A DNA stretch of 64,000 bases. It comes from JBGSON01 sp041739085. GTDB taxonomy: Bacteria; Patescibacteriota; Gracilibacteria; CAIRYL01. Both the position numbers and the translations under genes were made by a program. Positions 1 to 9,500 of this stretch are shown piece by piece. Below the pieces are notes generated by a model. The model saw only the letters and a list, made by a program, of their open reading frames with translations. It searched no databases and was not told the DNA's origin. The stretch lies in NCBI GenBank assembly GCA_041739085.1, contig JBGSON010000032.1, positions 1-64,000 of the forward strand. Direction: 5' to 3'. Each line of letters begins with the position of its first letter. Positions within the stretch are counted from its first letter, which is position 1.

Positions 1-1
1 A

Positions 2-121
2 GAAAATGTCAACCAAGAACCCGGTGTGTATTTTTCCTGGCCGGAGTATGCAATAGCGATGACTCCTGATCTGCGCTTGGGTATAATGGGTATAGAGTGC
101 TGTATTCACTATTCACCGTAA
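2..121 (+). CDS. Possible C-terminal end of an upstream gene (partial)
   Basis: An open frame enters from the left edge and stops with TAA just before the next start codon at 123. The 39 residues read like ordinary protein (a YFSWPEYAIAM segment), and the one-base gap to the next ATG would fit an operon. Against this, a TATAAT box lies inside it at 82-87. Too short to identify. Confidence 0.3.
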   Translation, partial: ENVNQEPGVYFSWPEYAIAMTPDLRLGIMGIECCIHYSP

Positions 122-122
122 A

Positions 123-845
123 ATGAAGGATGAAAACATTCCGTCATCGTCCCCAGTGAGAGAACGAGATATCGTGAAGTCGATTGGGGAATTTCTTGGA
201 AATCTCACCGGCCATTTCAACCGCATCGCCATTTTCTGCAAGATCTTTGTGCTCGCCTTCCTCGGGTTCTTCATGGTCTCCCGCGGTATTACGAACATCG
301 TCTTCGATTTCTTCCCTCTCTGGGGGAATCCAAGGGGGACGACCGATGCGCTTGAGTTCTGGAACATTATATTTCTTGTCGTCGGGATTCTCTTCTGCTT
401 TTTTGTATTGAGGCGGATATTCTGGCCGAGGATCGAGATCGAAAGCTTCCGCCCGACGCTAAAAATCAATTTTAAAAAATGGACGCTTATCATGCCAAAT
501 CCGGTGCTCAGGCCTATGGAATTCCTCTTTGTCACGTCTCACCCTCTCTATTTTTTTCTCGACATCCTCAATGTTTCTGTTGCGTGGATTTTTGCATACA
601 TCGGAAGCTATGACAGTCCGTTTCTCGATCCGACGAACAATGGGGTCAATTATTTCTGCTATCTCCTCTTTTTCTGGCTCACGCTTTCATATGCTGTTTT
701 CCGGCAGTTCTCATGGTATGTGCTGAAGCGGAAAGTGAAGGTGAAAGAGAGGGGAATATTTATTATTAAGCCGCTGCTCACGCTTTATCTCATTCTGGCG
801 TTTATCGGAGGACTCACCGCCATCATAATGGTCGTGGATTCATGA
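123..845 (+). CDS. Hypothetical polytopic membrane protein, 240 aa
   Basis: Not recognised. It has a charged cytoplasmic-looking N-terminus and about five hydrophobic segments, near residues 37-60, 78-100, 132-156, 175-195 and 215-237. A basic loop between segments four and five (KRKVKVKER) suggests that part faces the cytoplasm. A TATAAT box at 82-87 could start transcription about 30 nt upstream, but its -35 is poor and the gene may instead be co-transcribed with the frame ending at 121. It converges with the gene at 871-1242. No catalytic motif is visible. Confidence 0.75.
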   Translation: MKDENIPSSSPVRERDIVKSIGEFLGNLTGHFNRIAIFCKIFVLAFLGFFMVSRGITNIVFDFFPLWGNPRGTTDALEFWNIIFLVVGILFCFFVLRRIFWPRIEIESFRPTLKINFKKWTLIMPNPVLRPMEFLFVTSHPLYFFLDILNVSVAWIFAYIGSYDSPFLDPTNNGVNYFCYLLFFWLTLSYAVFRQFSWYVLKRKVKVKERGIFIIKPLLTLYLILAFIGGLTAIIMVVDS

Positions 846-870
846 TGGAAAGGCACAAGAGAAAAAGGAG

Positions 871-1242
871 TTATCGCAGGTGGTGCCAGTCAAAGATGAA
901 GAAAATCATGGCATCGATTTCAGAGGCAGGGACTTCCTTATGCTTGTTCATGAATTCGAGTTCTTTTTTGGAATTTCCGGGCGAAACAGCTTTTCCACTT
1001 TGTCTTTCCCGATATTTCTCTGAGTAGTATTCCTGGTGTGTGTCCACAAAATCTATCGCCGCGAGATACGCTTTTAAGTAATCACGGAAGAGACGGCCGC
1101 AATCCTCAAGTATTCTCTCCGAATGATAGGAATGGAGTCTTTTCACCGCTCTCTTCAGATCTTTCCCGTATGAACCGTATTCAACAAAATTCCTGACCAT
1201 GGAGAATAATCTCTCCTCGAAAGTAAATGGTTTGCGTTTCAT
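871..1242 (-). CDS. Hypothetical basic protein, 123 aa
   Basis: Not recognised. It is a soluble, mainly helical, Lys/Arg/Glu-rich small protein with an N-terminal FTFEERLFSMVRNFVEYG stretch and no membrane segment. It lies downstream of and in the same direction as the beta-propeller membrane protein at 1327-3186, with an 84-bp gap, so the two may be co-transcribed. The gap holds period-7 simple sequence and no clear terminator. Confidence 0.6.
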   Translation of the reverse strand: MKRKPFTFEERLFSMVRNFVEYGSYGKDLKRAVKRLHSYHSERILEDCGRLFRDYLKAYLAAIDFVDTHQEYYSEKYRERQSGKAVSPGNSKKELEFMNKHKEVPASEIDAMIFFIFDWHHLR

Positions 1243-1326
1243 AGGGACAGCAAAAATGTTTTTGAGAACTACACAATGGGCACAAAGAAGTTTTTCTTTT
1301 GTGCGTTGTGTTTTGTTCTTTGAGCT

Positions 1327-3186
1327 TTAGAAGTCCACCTGATACACCTTTGCCTCATCGACGACGATGAGCGTCTGGGGCGCCTTTGCCCACATCTTCT
1401 TTAGCGTCCCGACGTTCTCAAAGACGACCTGGCGGCTGTATTCCGCCTGATTCTGACCTTTGAAGAACACATAGACGGTAGATTTCGACGGATTGAGCAT
1501 GAGGATATATTCGAGCTCTGTATCGGTGTAGATCTGAGTAACGCCTGCAAGTGCATCCTCCGGCGCGCCGGTGATTTCATACTCTTCCTGAAATCCCTTC
1601 AGGAACTTCAGGAGATTCCCTTCGCGGGTGAAGACATAGACGTATCCGTCAATCCCGAATGAGAGTGCTCCTGAGATATCGTATTCTTCCTGGAAATAGG
1701 GAACAGCGACCCCGTAATTATCAGTCTTCCGTTCGTATTTCCAGATCTGACTGTCTTCGGGAGAGAGCAGATAGAGATACTTGGCATAGGTCTGCATCTC
1801 GACACTTTTTTTCCAATTGTCGTCTTCAGTTTTCGCGAGCGAGAACTGTCCGTCCGCAACATCATATTCGAAGATCTTCCCTTTCGCATCGGAAAAAACC
1901 ATTTTCTGTTTGTTGAGAAATGGTGTTCCGCTCGTCATGAGGTCTTCAGAGGAGAGAGGGATGACATTTTCCACGTTGTCGAGGACGATCCGGAAAAGTG
2001 TGTTCGCATCAAAGGCATACCATTCGCTCTCGTATTCGAAGACGCCGACCGCATTGACTTCATTCTTTCGTGATTTCAGATTCGCCATCTCTTTCGGAGT
2101 GGAGATGCGCGTGATGTTATTGATGCGGTCCCGGATCTGGGAAGCCTGCTCTGCATAAGCGGCTGCTTCAGCGCGAAAGTATTCGGAGGAGAGGATCTTC
2201 TCCAGGTCGCGGTCGACTTTGTTGAGATTCGCATTCGCCATATCGACTTCCCCCATCGTCTCCTGGTCCTCGATGGTACTCAATGTATCGCGGACTTCGT
2301 TGAGTATGTTCTTGTAACTGTCGTATTCTTCCACTTTGGTATTCCCGGAAAGAGAGGAGATGAAAATATAGATGACGATGAGTCCGAGAATGCCGAGGAC
2401 AAGGGCAAGAAAAGGTTTCTGGTCACCGTTCCTCAGTTTCCGGAAAAAGGACGTGAAGAGATCAGGGATGGATTTGAAAAACGAGACTCCGTTTCCCGCT
2501 TTTTTGAACCCGTCCCTCTTTTCTTTCTCCTTTTCCAGGGGGAGTTTTTCGAGAGTATCCTTTTCCGCGTGGAAGAGGACGAAGGTCGAGTCTTCTCCTG
2601 CCAGCCGGAGAAGCTCTTCAGCGGCGTCTTTTCCTTCGACGATGCCCGTCGAGAGCATTTCCGAGAGCTGGTGCTGTGTCGCATGCCGGAGGAGCCGCTC
2701 CGTGCTGAAAACGACATGATCGTCTTCCTCGATGTCGCCGCTCGCGATGTTCACAAAGATATCTCCTCCCCCCTCCTTCGCAGAGAGCCCGTCAGAAATG
2801 GTGGTGAGAGTCGTCTTCCGGATGAGATATCCTTCGGCATTGCCCGCAACGGTAATGTGGAGCGTCTGCTGGGCGAAGAGTCCGATGAGGATGGAATGGA
2901 GCCGGAAGAAGTCGGGATCTGCAACGATCTCGTTCTCCGCGATCTGCGCATTCACGATTTTCAGAGCTTCTTCAAATCGGTCATAGGGGTCCTCATGCGA
3001 GAGCGTTTCAAAATACGCAGTCCTGATGGTCTCCCAAATCGTACTCGCAAATTCTTTTTCTCCATCCGGACCGGAAAAGATCATCCACATTTCAGTTTTA
3101 TCGGCTTCAAGCCTTTTTTTCTCTATGATCTCCGTTTTTTCTTTTTTTTGGGAAATATGTTCTGCGCTGAGGATCTTTTTCATCAT
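1327..3186 (-). CDS. Membrane protein with PPM-phosphatase-like N-domain and C-terminal beta-propeller-like region
   Basis: The open frame extends upstream to 3390, but that stretch is simple repeat that translates as spurious hydrophobic sequence. The likely start is the ATG pair at 3186/3183, giving about 619 aa. Residues 20-215 resemble a PP2C/PPM fold (HITVAGNAEGYLIRK, then GGGDIFVNIASG and DDHVVFSTERLL) without the usual metal-binding aspartates of active enzymes. A single membrane helix follows near residue 270 (LALVLGILGLIVIYIFISSL), then a helical stalk, then repeated beta-strand motifs (WYAFDANTLFRI, KYLYLLSPEDSQIWKYE, GYVYVFTREGNLLKF) typical of a propeller. A sensor or scaffold role is inference. 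Confidence 0.7.
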   Translation of the reverse strand: MMKKILSAEHISQKKEKTEIIEKKRLEADKTEMWMIFSGPDGEKEFASTIWETIRTAYFETLSHEDPYDRFEEALKIVNAQIAENEIVADPDFFRLHSILIGLFAQQTLHITVAGNAEGYLIRKTTLTTISDGLSAKEGGGDIFVNIASGDIEEDDHVVFSTERLLRHATQHQLSEMLSTGIVEGKDAAEELLRLAGEDSTFVLFHAEKDTLEKLPLEKEKEKRDGFKKAGNGVSFFKSIPDLFTSFFRKLRNGDQKPFLALVLGILGLIVIYIFISSLSGNTKVEEYDSYKNILNEVRDTLSTIEDQETMGEVDMANANLNKVDRDLEKILSSEYFRAEAAAYAEQASQIRDRINNITRISTPKEMANLKSRKNEVNAVGVFEYESEWYAFDANTLFRIVLDNVENVIPLSSEDLMTSGTPFLNKQKMVFSDAKGKIFEYDVADGQFSLAKTEDDNWKKSVEMQTYAKYLYLLSPEDSQIWKYERKTDNYGVAVPYFQEEYDISGALSFGIDGYVYVFTREGNLLKFLKGFQEEYEITGAPEDALAGVTQIYTDTELEYILMLNPSKSTVYVFFKGQNQAEYSRQVVFENVGTLKKMWAKAPQTLIVVDEAKVYQVDF

Positions 3187-3225
3187 TTTCCCTGGAGTGA
3201 AATCTAGTGCAAAGCCTACCAGAAA

Positions 3226-3291
3226 ACAAAAGTGAGAAACAAGAGAAACCCAAAAGAAAAAGCACAAAACACAAAGGACAAAACTAATGGA
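3226..3291. repeat. Degenerate 7-bp-period A-rich repeat
   Basis: The gap 3187-3482 holds units such as CAAAACA, CAAAGGA and CAAAACT at a 7-bp period, followed by the promoter of the RelA/SpoT gene. No gene is visible here. Confidence 0.7.
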
Positions 3292-3444
3292 AGTCAGTTT
3301 TATGGAAATGAACCCGATAAACAACAATTCTTTTCTGTTTTGCGTTTTCTCTTTCTTCTTCTCATGACTACGAATATTCGCATGAGACAAAGAGGATCAG
3401 CGGACTCCACGCCCCGGGGAAAACATTTTTTAAACCGGGAGATT

Positions 3445-3474
3445 TTGCCCGGGGAAACAGGGTGCTGGTATAAT
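3445..3474 (+). promoter_or_regulatory. Promoter of RelA/SpoT-like gene
   Basis: TTGCCC at 3445-3450, an 18-bp spacer and a perfect TATAAT at 3469-3474. The predicted transcript start falls only a few bases before the ATG at 3483, so the mRNA would be leaderless or nearly so. Confidence 0.65.
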
Positions 3475-3482
3475 CCTCTCCG

Positions 3483-5582
3483 ATGAATGTCAGTTCTCTT
3501 ATCCGGCCGCCGCTCGATACCCCTCTGGTGAAGAGAGCGATCGAATTTGCGAAGGAGAATTTCACCGGCGGACAGCTCAAAAAAATGGGATCGATCGTGA
3601 GGAGGATCCTCCTCTGTTCGCCTGACGAAAAGACACTGGTCTCGGGAATACTCGCCGTATCCATTGAGAAAGAGAATCCTCCTTATCATGAGATCGAAGC
3701 GATATTTGGGAAGGACATCTGCACCATCCTCCTTTCACTCGAGAAGCTTGATATTCTGAGCACTGTCTCGATCGAGCAGCCGGAAAACCGGGCAGAGATC
3801 CTCCGGAAGATGTTCCTTGCCCTGGCGAAAGATATCCGGGTCGTGATCATAAAAATCGCGGTCCACATTCAGGCACTCGATGATTTTCAGACACTTCCCA
3901 AGAAAAAAAGAGATGAGCTTGCGAAAGAAGCGCTCAATCTCTTCTCTCCCATCGCATCCCGCATCGGGATCTATCAGTTCAAGAGAGAGCTCGAGGATAA
4001 GGCTTTCGCCTATCTCTATCCGGAAGAATACCATCAGATCGCGAAGGAGATCCGTTCACTTGCCGCACACCGGAAAAAAGTCCTGGAAAAGGGGAAGGAG
4101 GACCTCATCGCACTTCTCAGAGATGCAAGGATCGAAGGAGAGGTACAGGGAAGGATGAAAGAACCGTACAGCATTTATCAGAAGATGAGGAATCTTCAGA
4201 AAAACATACTCTCGGATATCTATGATATTTTTGCTTTCAGAGTGCTCGTCCCAAAAATCTCTGACTGCTATACCGTCCTTGGCCTCATCCATGAAAAGTG
4301 GAAAGTCCTCACTTCCCGATTCAAGGATTACATCGCTATGCCGAAGCCGAACGGGTATAAATCAATCCATACTACGATATTTGAATCCCTCGGCGGGAGC
4401 GAGGAGATGTTTCCGATGGAAATCCAGATCCGAACAAAAGAGATGCATCTCGAAGCCGAATTTGGTTCAGCGGTCCACTGGAGCTACAAGGAAGGAAATG
4501 AGGAAATGCCGGTTGAAAATTGGTTTTCAGAGATCGCGCAAGCGAGCAAAGATCTCAAATCTGCAGAAAGTTTTGAGATATTCGCAAAGGATTTCCTCGG
4601 AGACCGTATTTTTGTGCTCACGGAGAAAGGTGACGTGAAGATCCTCCCGGAAGACGCTACTCCCGTTGATTTCGCTTATGCGGTGCATTCTGACATCGGA
4701 GACCACTGCCAGGGGGCGATGGTAAATGAAAAGATCGTTCCCCTCCACTACAAGCTCCAGAACGGAGATGTGGTAAAGATCATCACTTCGAAATTATCTT
4801 CCCCTCGGGACTCCTGGCTTTCGCTCGCCGTATCCTCAGCGGCAAAGCAGAGGATACGACAGTATCTGAAGAAGCATGACCAGGAATATTTTCTCCGAGA
4901 AGGAAAAAAGACATTCAATGAATCTCTACGAAAGCTCAATGCAAAACCCCTTGACGGTACGCTCAGCATTCTTCGCGATGCGGGAGCGAAGAGGGAATTG
5001 AGCCTGAGGGAGAGAGAGGATATCCTGAAGAGGATCGGGAACGGATCACTCAAGGCACATGTGATCGCACGAAAAGTGATCATCCCGTATAAAAAGGAAA
5101 AGAGGGACATTGCGAATCGGGGTTCTCTGTCAAACGGTGATGATACCGGGGTGATCATTTCGGGAGAGAGCGGGTATGAGTGGAAGAAAGCGAAATGCTG
5201 TAATCCCGCTCCCCGCGATCGGATCATCGCGTACACGACGAGAGGAGGGAAATTCACCGTTCATCACCGGAAATGCAGGACTATAAAAAACCTCGACATC
5301 CAACGGCTTCTCGGAGCCCGGTGGGAGACGAGCGATCCTCCGGAGTTCGGTCATTTCCTCATCCGTGGATTTCTCCGGAGGACGGAGCTCGTGAAGAGAA
5401 TAACAGAATGCTGTTTAAAAAACGGGGTGTCACTCATCGAAGCAGCCCCTTCGGAGACTTTTGAAAAGAATGTCCTTTCGGTTGTCGTTGAAGCCTCATC
5501 CCGGGAGGACAGAGAAGAATTCACAAAAGAACTCGCTTCTCTCAATGGGGTAGAAGAGATGACAGAGATCAACGAAGACTAA
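3483..5582 (+). CDS. rel: RelA/SpoT-family (p)ppGpp synthetase, HD domain degenerate
   Basis: A long RSH protein of 699 aa that makes the alarmone (p)ppGpp from ATP and GDP/GTP. The synthetase domain is intact at residues 220-340: DIYDIFAFRV, RFKDYIAMPKPNGY, EIQIRTKEMH. It is followed by TGS at 372-437 (DRIFVLTEKGDVKILP), a Cys/His cluster (CC at 572-573, HHRKC at 594-598) and a C-terminal ACT domain at about 626-690. The N-terminal hydrolase domain keeps its helical outline, but the HD motif and its metal-binding histidines are absent (TLVSGILAVSIE where a functional enzyme has an LLHD-type motif), so it should be synthetase-only. Its ATG sits directly after the promoter. It converges with rpsG, 16 bp away, with no visible terminator. 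A second RSH gene lies at 40401-41828. Confidence 0.93.
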   Translation: MNVSSLIRPPLDTPLVKRAIEFAKENFTGGQLKKMGSIVRRILLCSPDEKTLVSGILAVSIEKENPPYHEIEAIFGKDICTILLSLEKLDILSTVSIEQPENRAEILRKMFLALAKDIRVVIIKIAVHIQALDDFQTLPKKKRDELAKEALNLFSPIASRIGIYQFKRELEDKAFAYLYPEEYHQIAKEIRSLAAHRKKVLEKGKEDLIALLRDARIEGEVQGRMKEPYSIYQKMRNLQKNILSDIYDIFAFRVLVPKISDCYTVLGLIHEKWKVLTSRFKDYIAMPKPNGYKSIHTTIFESLGGSEEMFPMEIQIRTKEMHLEAEFGSAVHWSYKEGNEEMPVENWFSEIAQASKDLKSAESFEIFAKDFLGDRIFVLTEKGDVKILPEDATPVDFAYAVHSDIGDHCQGAMVNEKIVPLHYKLQNGDVVKIITSKLSSPRDSWLSLAVSSAAKQRIRQYLKKHDQEYFLREGKKTFNESLRKLNAKPLDGTLSILRDAGAKRELSLREREDILKRIGNGSLKAHVIARKVIIPYKKEKRDIANRGSLSNGDDTGVIISGESGYEWKKAKCCNPAPRDRIIAYTTRGGKFTVHHRKCRTIKNLDIQRLLGARWETSDPPEFGHFLIRGFLRRTELVKRITECCLKNGVSLIEAAPSETFEKNVLSVVVEASSREDREEFTKELASLNGVEEMTEINED

Positions 5583-5598
5583 CCGCAAAAAACAGGGT

Positions 5599-6060
5599 TT
5601 AGTAGTTCGCGAGGTGGGCAAACGCTTTGTTTGCCTGCGCGATGCGGTGCACTTCTTCACGTTTTTTGAAAGCGTTCCCGGACATTTCCGAGGCCTGAAG
5701 GATCTCATCGGCTAGTCTTTGGGACATCGGTTTCCCGAAGGACTTCCGGCATGACTGGACGATCCACCGGATCGCAAGCGATAGTCTTCTTTTCGGAGGG
5801 ACCTCGCGGGGGATCTGGTAGACGCTTCCTCCCATACGTTTTGCACGGACTTCGAGATTCGGCATGACATTTTGAATGGCGAGATCGAAGACCTCCCGGG
5901 GATCCTTCGCCCCCTGGACTTTTCGCTCAATGATCTTAAGCATGTCGCGAAACACTGTCCTCGCAATGCTTTTTTTCCCGTCGCTCATGAGATAATTGAT
6001 GAACTTTTCCTGGATCTCTGAGGAATTCGAGGGAATGAATAATGCCTTTTTCTGCGCCAT
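5599..6060 (-). CDS. rpsG: 30S ribosomal protein uS7
   Basis: A primary 16S-binding protein of the small-subunit head. At 153 aa it has normal family length, with the conserved SDGKKSIARTVFRDML, NVMPNLEVRAKRMGG and YQIPREVPPKRRLSLAIRW segments. It is the last gene of the rpoB-ssb-rpoC-rpsL-rpsG run, 21 bp after rpsL. No Shine-Dalgarno is present; the ATG follows a pyrimidine tract (CTTTCTTTCCATTCT). Confidence 0.97.
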   Translation of the reverse strand: MAQKKALFIPSNSSEIQEKFINYLMSDGKKSIARTVFRDMLKIIERKVQGAKDPREVFDLAIQNVMPNLEVRAKRMGGSVYQIPREVPPKRRLSLAIRWIVQSCRKSFGKPMSQRLADEILQASEMSGNAFKKREEVHRIAQANKAFAHLANY

Positions 6061-6081
6061 AGAATGGAAAGAAAGAAAAAA

Positions 6082-6498
6082 TTACTTCGGTTTTTTTGCG
6101 CCATATTTTGACCTTCCCCTTCTCCTCTTCTCAACTCCCTGCGTATCAAGCGATCCCCTCACCACATGGTAGCGTACACCCGGGAGGTCCTTTACCCTGC
6201 CTCCGCGTATGAGCACCACCGAGTGTTCTTGCAGATTATGACCCTCTCCTCCGATGTATGCGTTCACTTCCATCATGTTCGTAAGCCGGACTCTGGCAAA
6301 TTTCCGGAGAGCGGAGTTCGGTTTCTTTGGCGTCAGTGTGCTCACCTTGGTGCATACTCCCCGTTTCTGAGGAGATCCCCTTTTGAGTCCGATAGACCGC
6401 GATTTCAGAGTATTGAATGAGTTCAGCATAGCAGGCGATTTCGACTTCTTTGAGCTTTGCTTCCTTGATTTCCTGATCAGTTGATTGATTGTCGGCAT
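6082..6498 (-). CDS. rpsL: 30S ribosomal protein uS12
   Basis: A decoding-centre protein of 138 aa. The conserved [19 protein letters not shown] segment and the [19 protein letters not shown] loop are intact, so nothing points to an altered streptomycin-site residue. The C-terminus has a normal basic tail ([14 protein letters not shown]). It lies 39 bp downstream of rpoC and 21 bp upstream of rpsG. The start is preceded by CTCATCTCTTTGTTCGT rather than a Shine-Dalgarno motif. Confidence 0.98.
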   Translation of the reverse strand: MPTINQLIRKSRKQSSKKSKSPAMLNSFNTLKSRSIGLKRGSPQKRGVCTKVSTLTPKKPNSALRKFARVRLTNMMEVNAYIGGEGHNLQEHSVVLIRGGRVKDLPGVRYHVVRGSLDTQGVEKRRRGRSKYGAKKPK

Positions 6499-6537
6499 AC
6501 GAACAAAGAGATGAGGAGTAAAAGTGAGAGAGAAATA

Positions 6538-9500
6538 TCATTGAACGTTTTCTTTCTCTTTCAATTGATAGTATTTTTTCCGGAAGATGCTGCCGGCCGG
6601 AATGAGCTTGCCAATGATAACATTTTCCTTTAGACCGTCAAGGTAATCCACCTTCCCGGTGGTCGAAGCGTTTACGAGGACCCGGATGGTTTCCTGAAAC
6701 GATGCCGCGGAGAGCCACGAGTCAGTCGCGAGAGAAATGCGGGTGAGACCGAGGATGAGACGTTCATATTGGGGATGCTTCTTCTTCGGATTGTCCCTGA
6801 GAAAGTTTTTTATCTTATGGAAATCAAGAGTCTCTCCGGGAAGGACATCAGGGATATCTCCCGGATCGATGATCCGGACTCTCGAGAACATCTCTTTCAC
6901 GATGATCTCTATGTGTTTGTCGTTGATCGTCTGTCCCTGTGATGCGTATATGCTCTGAACCTCGTTCGTAATATATCGCTGAACGGTCTTCGTTTCTGTT
7001 TTTTCGAGAAGTTCTCGGAGATTGTAGTGGCCATAGGTGAGCGCGTCTCCGATCTTCACCTCATCTCCGTCTTCGATCTTCAGGACATCCGTTGAACGGA
7101 AGGAATAGGTCTTTTCCGCTTTTTTCGTATGTTTCACCACGATCGATTTATCATCAATGCGGATCACTTTTCCCGAATAGAGAGCCCTGATGATCTTCTG
7201 GCCTTTCGCGAGGATCTGGTTCTCCTTCACGAGATCGCCTTCTTTCACCGAGGTCTTCGCATGATCTCCGATCACATAATGGTCCTCACCGAGATTTTGT
7301 GATTTGATATGGAGAAAGACTTCATGATCGCCGTGTTCGATGTGGGCGACTCCGGCAATATCGGAAAGGACAGCCGGCGTCTTCGGCGGCCTTGCCTCAA
7401 AGAGTTCCTCAACTCTCGTCAGCCCCTGCGTGATATCTGCTCCTTCGGCGACTCCTCCCATATGGAACGTCCGCATCGTGAGCTGTGTTCCCGGTTCGCC
7501 GATACTCTGTGCGGCAATGATCCCGATGGGAGTACCCACCTCGACCGTCTTGTTCGTCCCGAGATCGCGGCCATAGCATTTCTGACAGATCCCTCCTGCT
7601 GTCTGGCAGTTCATGATTGACCGGACAACGACACGCTCGATCAGTCTCTTCTGAATCTCACGGACCATCGCATTGTCGATCTCCTCATCCTTCTTCCCGA
7701 TCACTTCTTTCGTTTTCGGATCGATGATATGTTCGCAAAGTGTTCTTCCATAGATCCTCCGTTCGAATTTTTCTCCGATGGACTGGGATCCGCTCCTCGT
7801 GATCTCAAGAGGCTCAGGATTTCCGCAGTCTGATTCGCGGATGATGATATCCTGGACAGCATCCACAAGCCTTCTTGTAAGATATCCTGCTTCTGCCGTT
7901 TTCAGGGCGGTGTCAGACTTCCCCTTCCGTCCTCCATGAGTGGCGATGAAGTATTCGAGAATGGAAAACCCTTCTTTCAGATTTGCTTTGATGGGGAGTT
8001 CGATCGTTCTTCCGGACGGACTCGCAACAAGTCCTTTGATCCCGCAGAGCTGCGTGACCTGCCCCCAGTTTCCTCGGGCGCCGGAATCGATCATGTAGAA
8101 GATGTCATTTTCAGGAAGGGTCTCATAGTTTTTGATCATCACAACCGAGATGTCGGACTTTGCCTGAGCCCAGATTTTTATGGTGTGATTGTATCGTTCA
8201 TTATCAGTGATGAGCCCCTTCTGATAATGCTCGTTGATTTTGAGCACTTTGTCTGTCGCCTCCCGGATGATCCCTGTCTTCTCCTTGGGGATCTGCATAT
8301 CATTCATCCCGATAGTGATCCCGGATTTTGTCGCGTAATCAAAGCCGAGTTTTTTGATCCGGTCGGTGATCCTCGCGGTCGTCACCGTATCCGTTGTGTC
8401 GTAGTAATCAGAAATGATCCTTTCGAGATGTTTTTTCCCGAAAGTCTGGTTCGCGAATGGAGTCCCGGCGGGGAAAACAGTATTGAAGATGATCCGCCCG
8501 ACCGTCGTTTCCGTGAGTTTCCCTTCGATCCGGGTCTTGATCTTTGCCTGGAGATCGACATGTCCAAGGTCATGGGCATAAGTCGCCTGCTCCGGAGTCG
8601 CAAAGATCATACCCTCGCCTTTCTTTCCGTCATGGGTCTGAGTGAGATAATAGACACCGAGTACCATATCCTGAGTCGGAGTAATGATCGGTTCACCGGA
8701 AGAAGGCTTCAGAAGATTTTTATCCGAGACCATGATTTCCCTTGCCTCCCGCTGCGCCTCCGTGGAGAGTGGAAGATGGACGGCCATCTGGTCTCCGTCG
8801 AAGTCCGCATTGAACGCGGCACAAACCAGAGGATGGATCTGGATCGCCTTTCCTTCGATGAGGACCGGAGAAAAAGCCTGGATACCGAGACGGTGGAGAG
8901 TGGGAGCGCGGTTGAGGAGGACATATTTCCCCTTGATGACGTCGTCGAGAATATCCCAGACGATCTTCTTCCCGGACTGAATGATCTTCTCCGCTCCTTT
9001 TACATTATGGGCAAATTCTCCGCGGATGAGTTCGCCGATTATAAACGGCTTAAAAAGCTTCATCGCGAGTTCTTTCGGAAGACCGCACTGATCGAGCTGG
9101 AGTTCCGGGCCGACGACGATGACCGACCGTCCCGAATAGTCCACGCGTTTCCCGAGGAGATTCTGGCGGAAGCGACCCTGTTTCCCCTTCAGCATATCAG
9201 AGAGAGAGCGGAGCTTTCGTCGGTCTCCAGAAGTAAAGACAGCCCTTCCTCCGCGGGGAGAATTGTTGAGGAGAGTGTCCACCGCTTCCTGAAGCATCCG
9301 TTTTTCATTCCTGCAGATGACTTCCGGTGCGCCGATCGCGATGAGCCTTTTCAGTCGATTATTCCTGTTGATGATCCTCCGGTAGAGGTCATTGAGATCA
9401 GAAGCTGCGAAACGGCCACCGTCAAGCTGGACCATGGGCCGGAGATCCGGCGGGATCACCGGGAGCTCTGCGAGGATCATCCACTCCGGTCTGATGTTTG

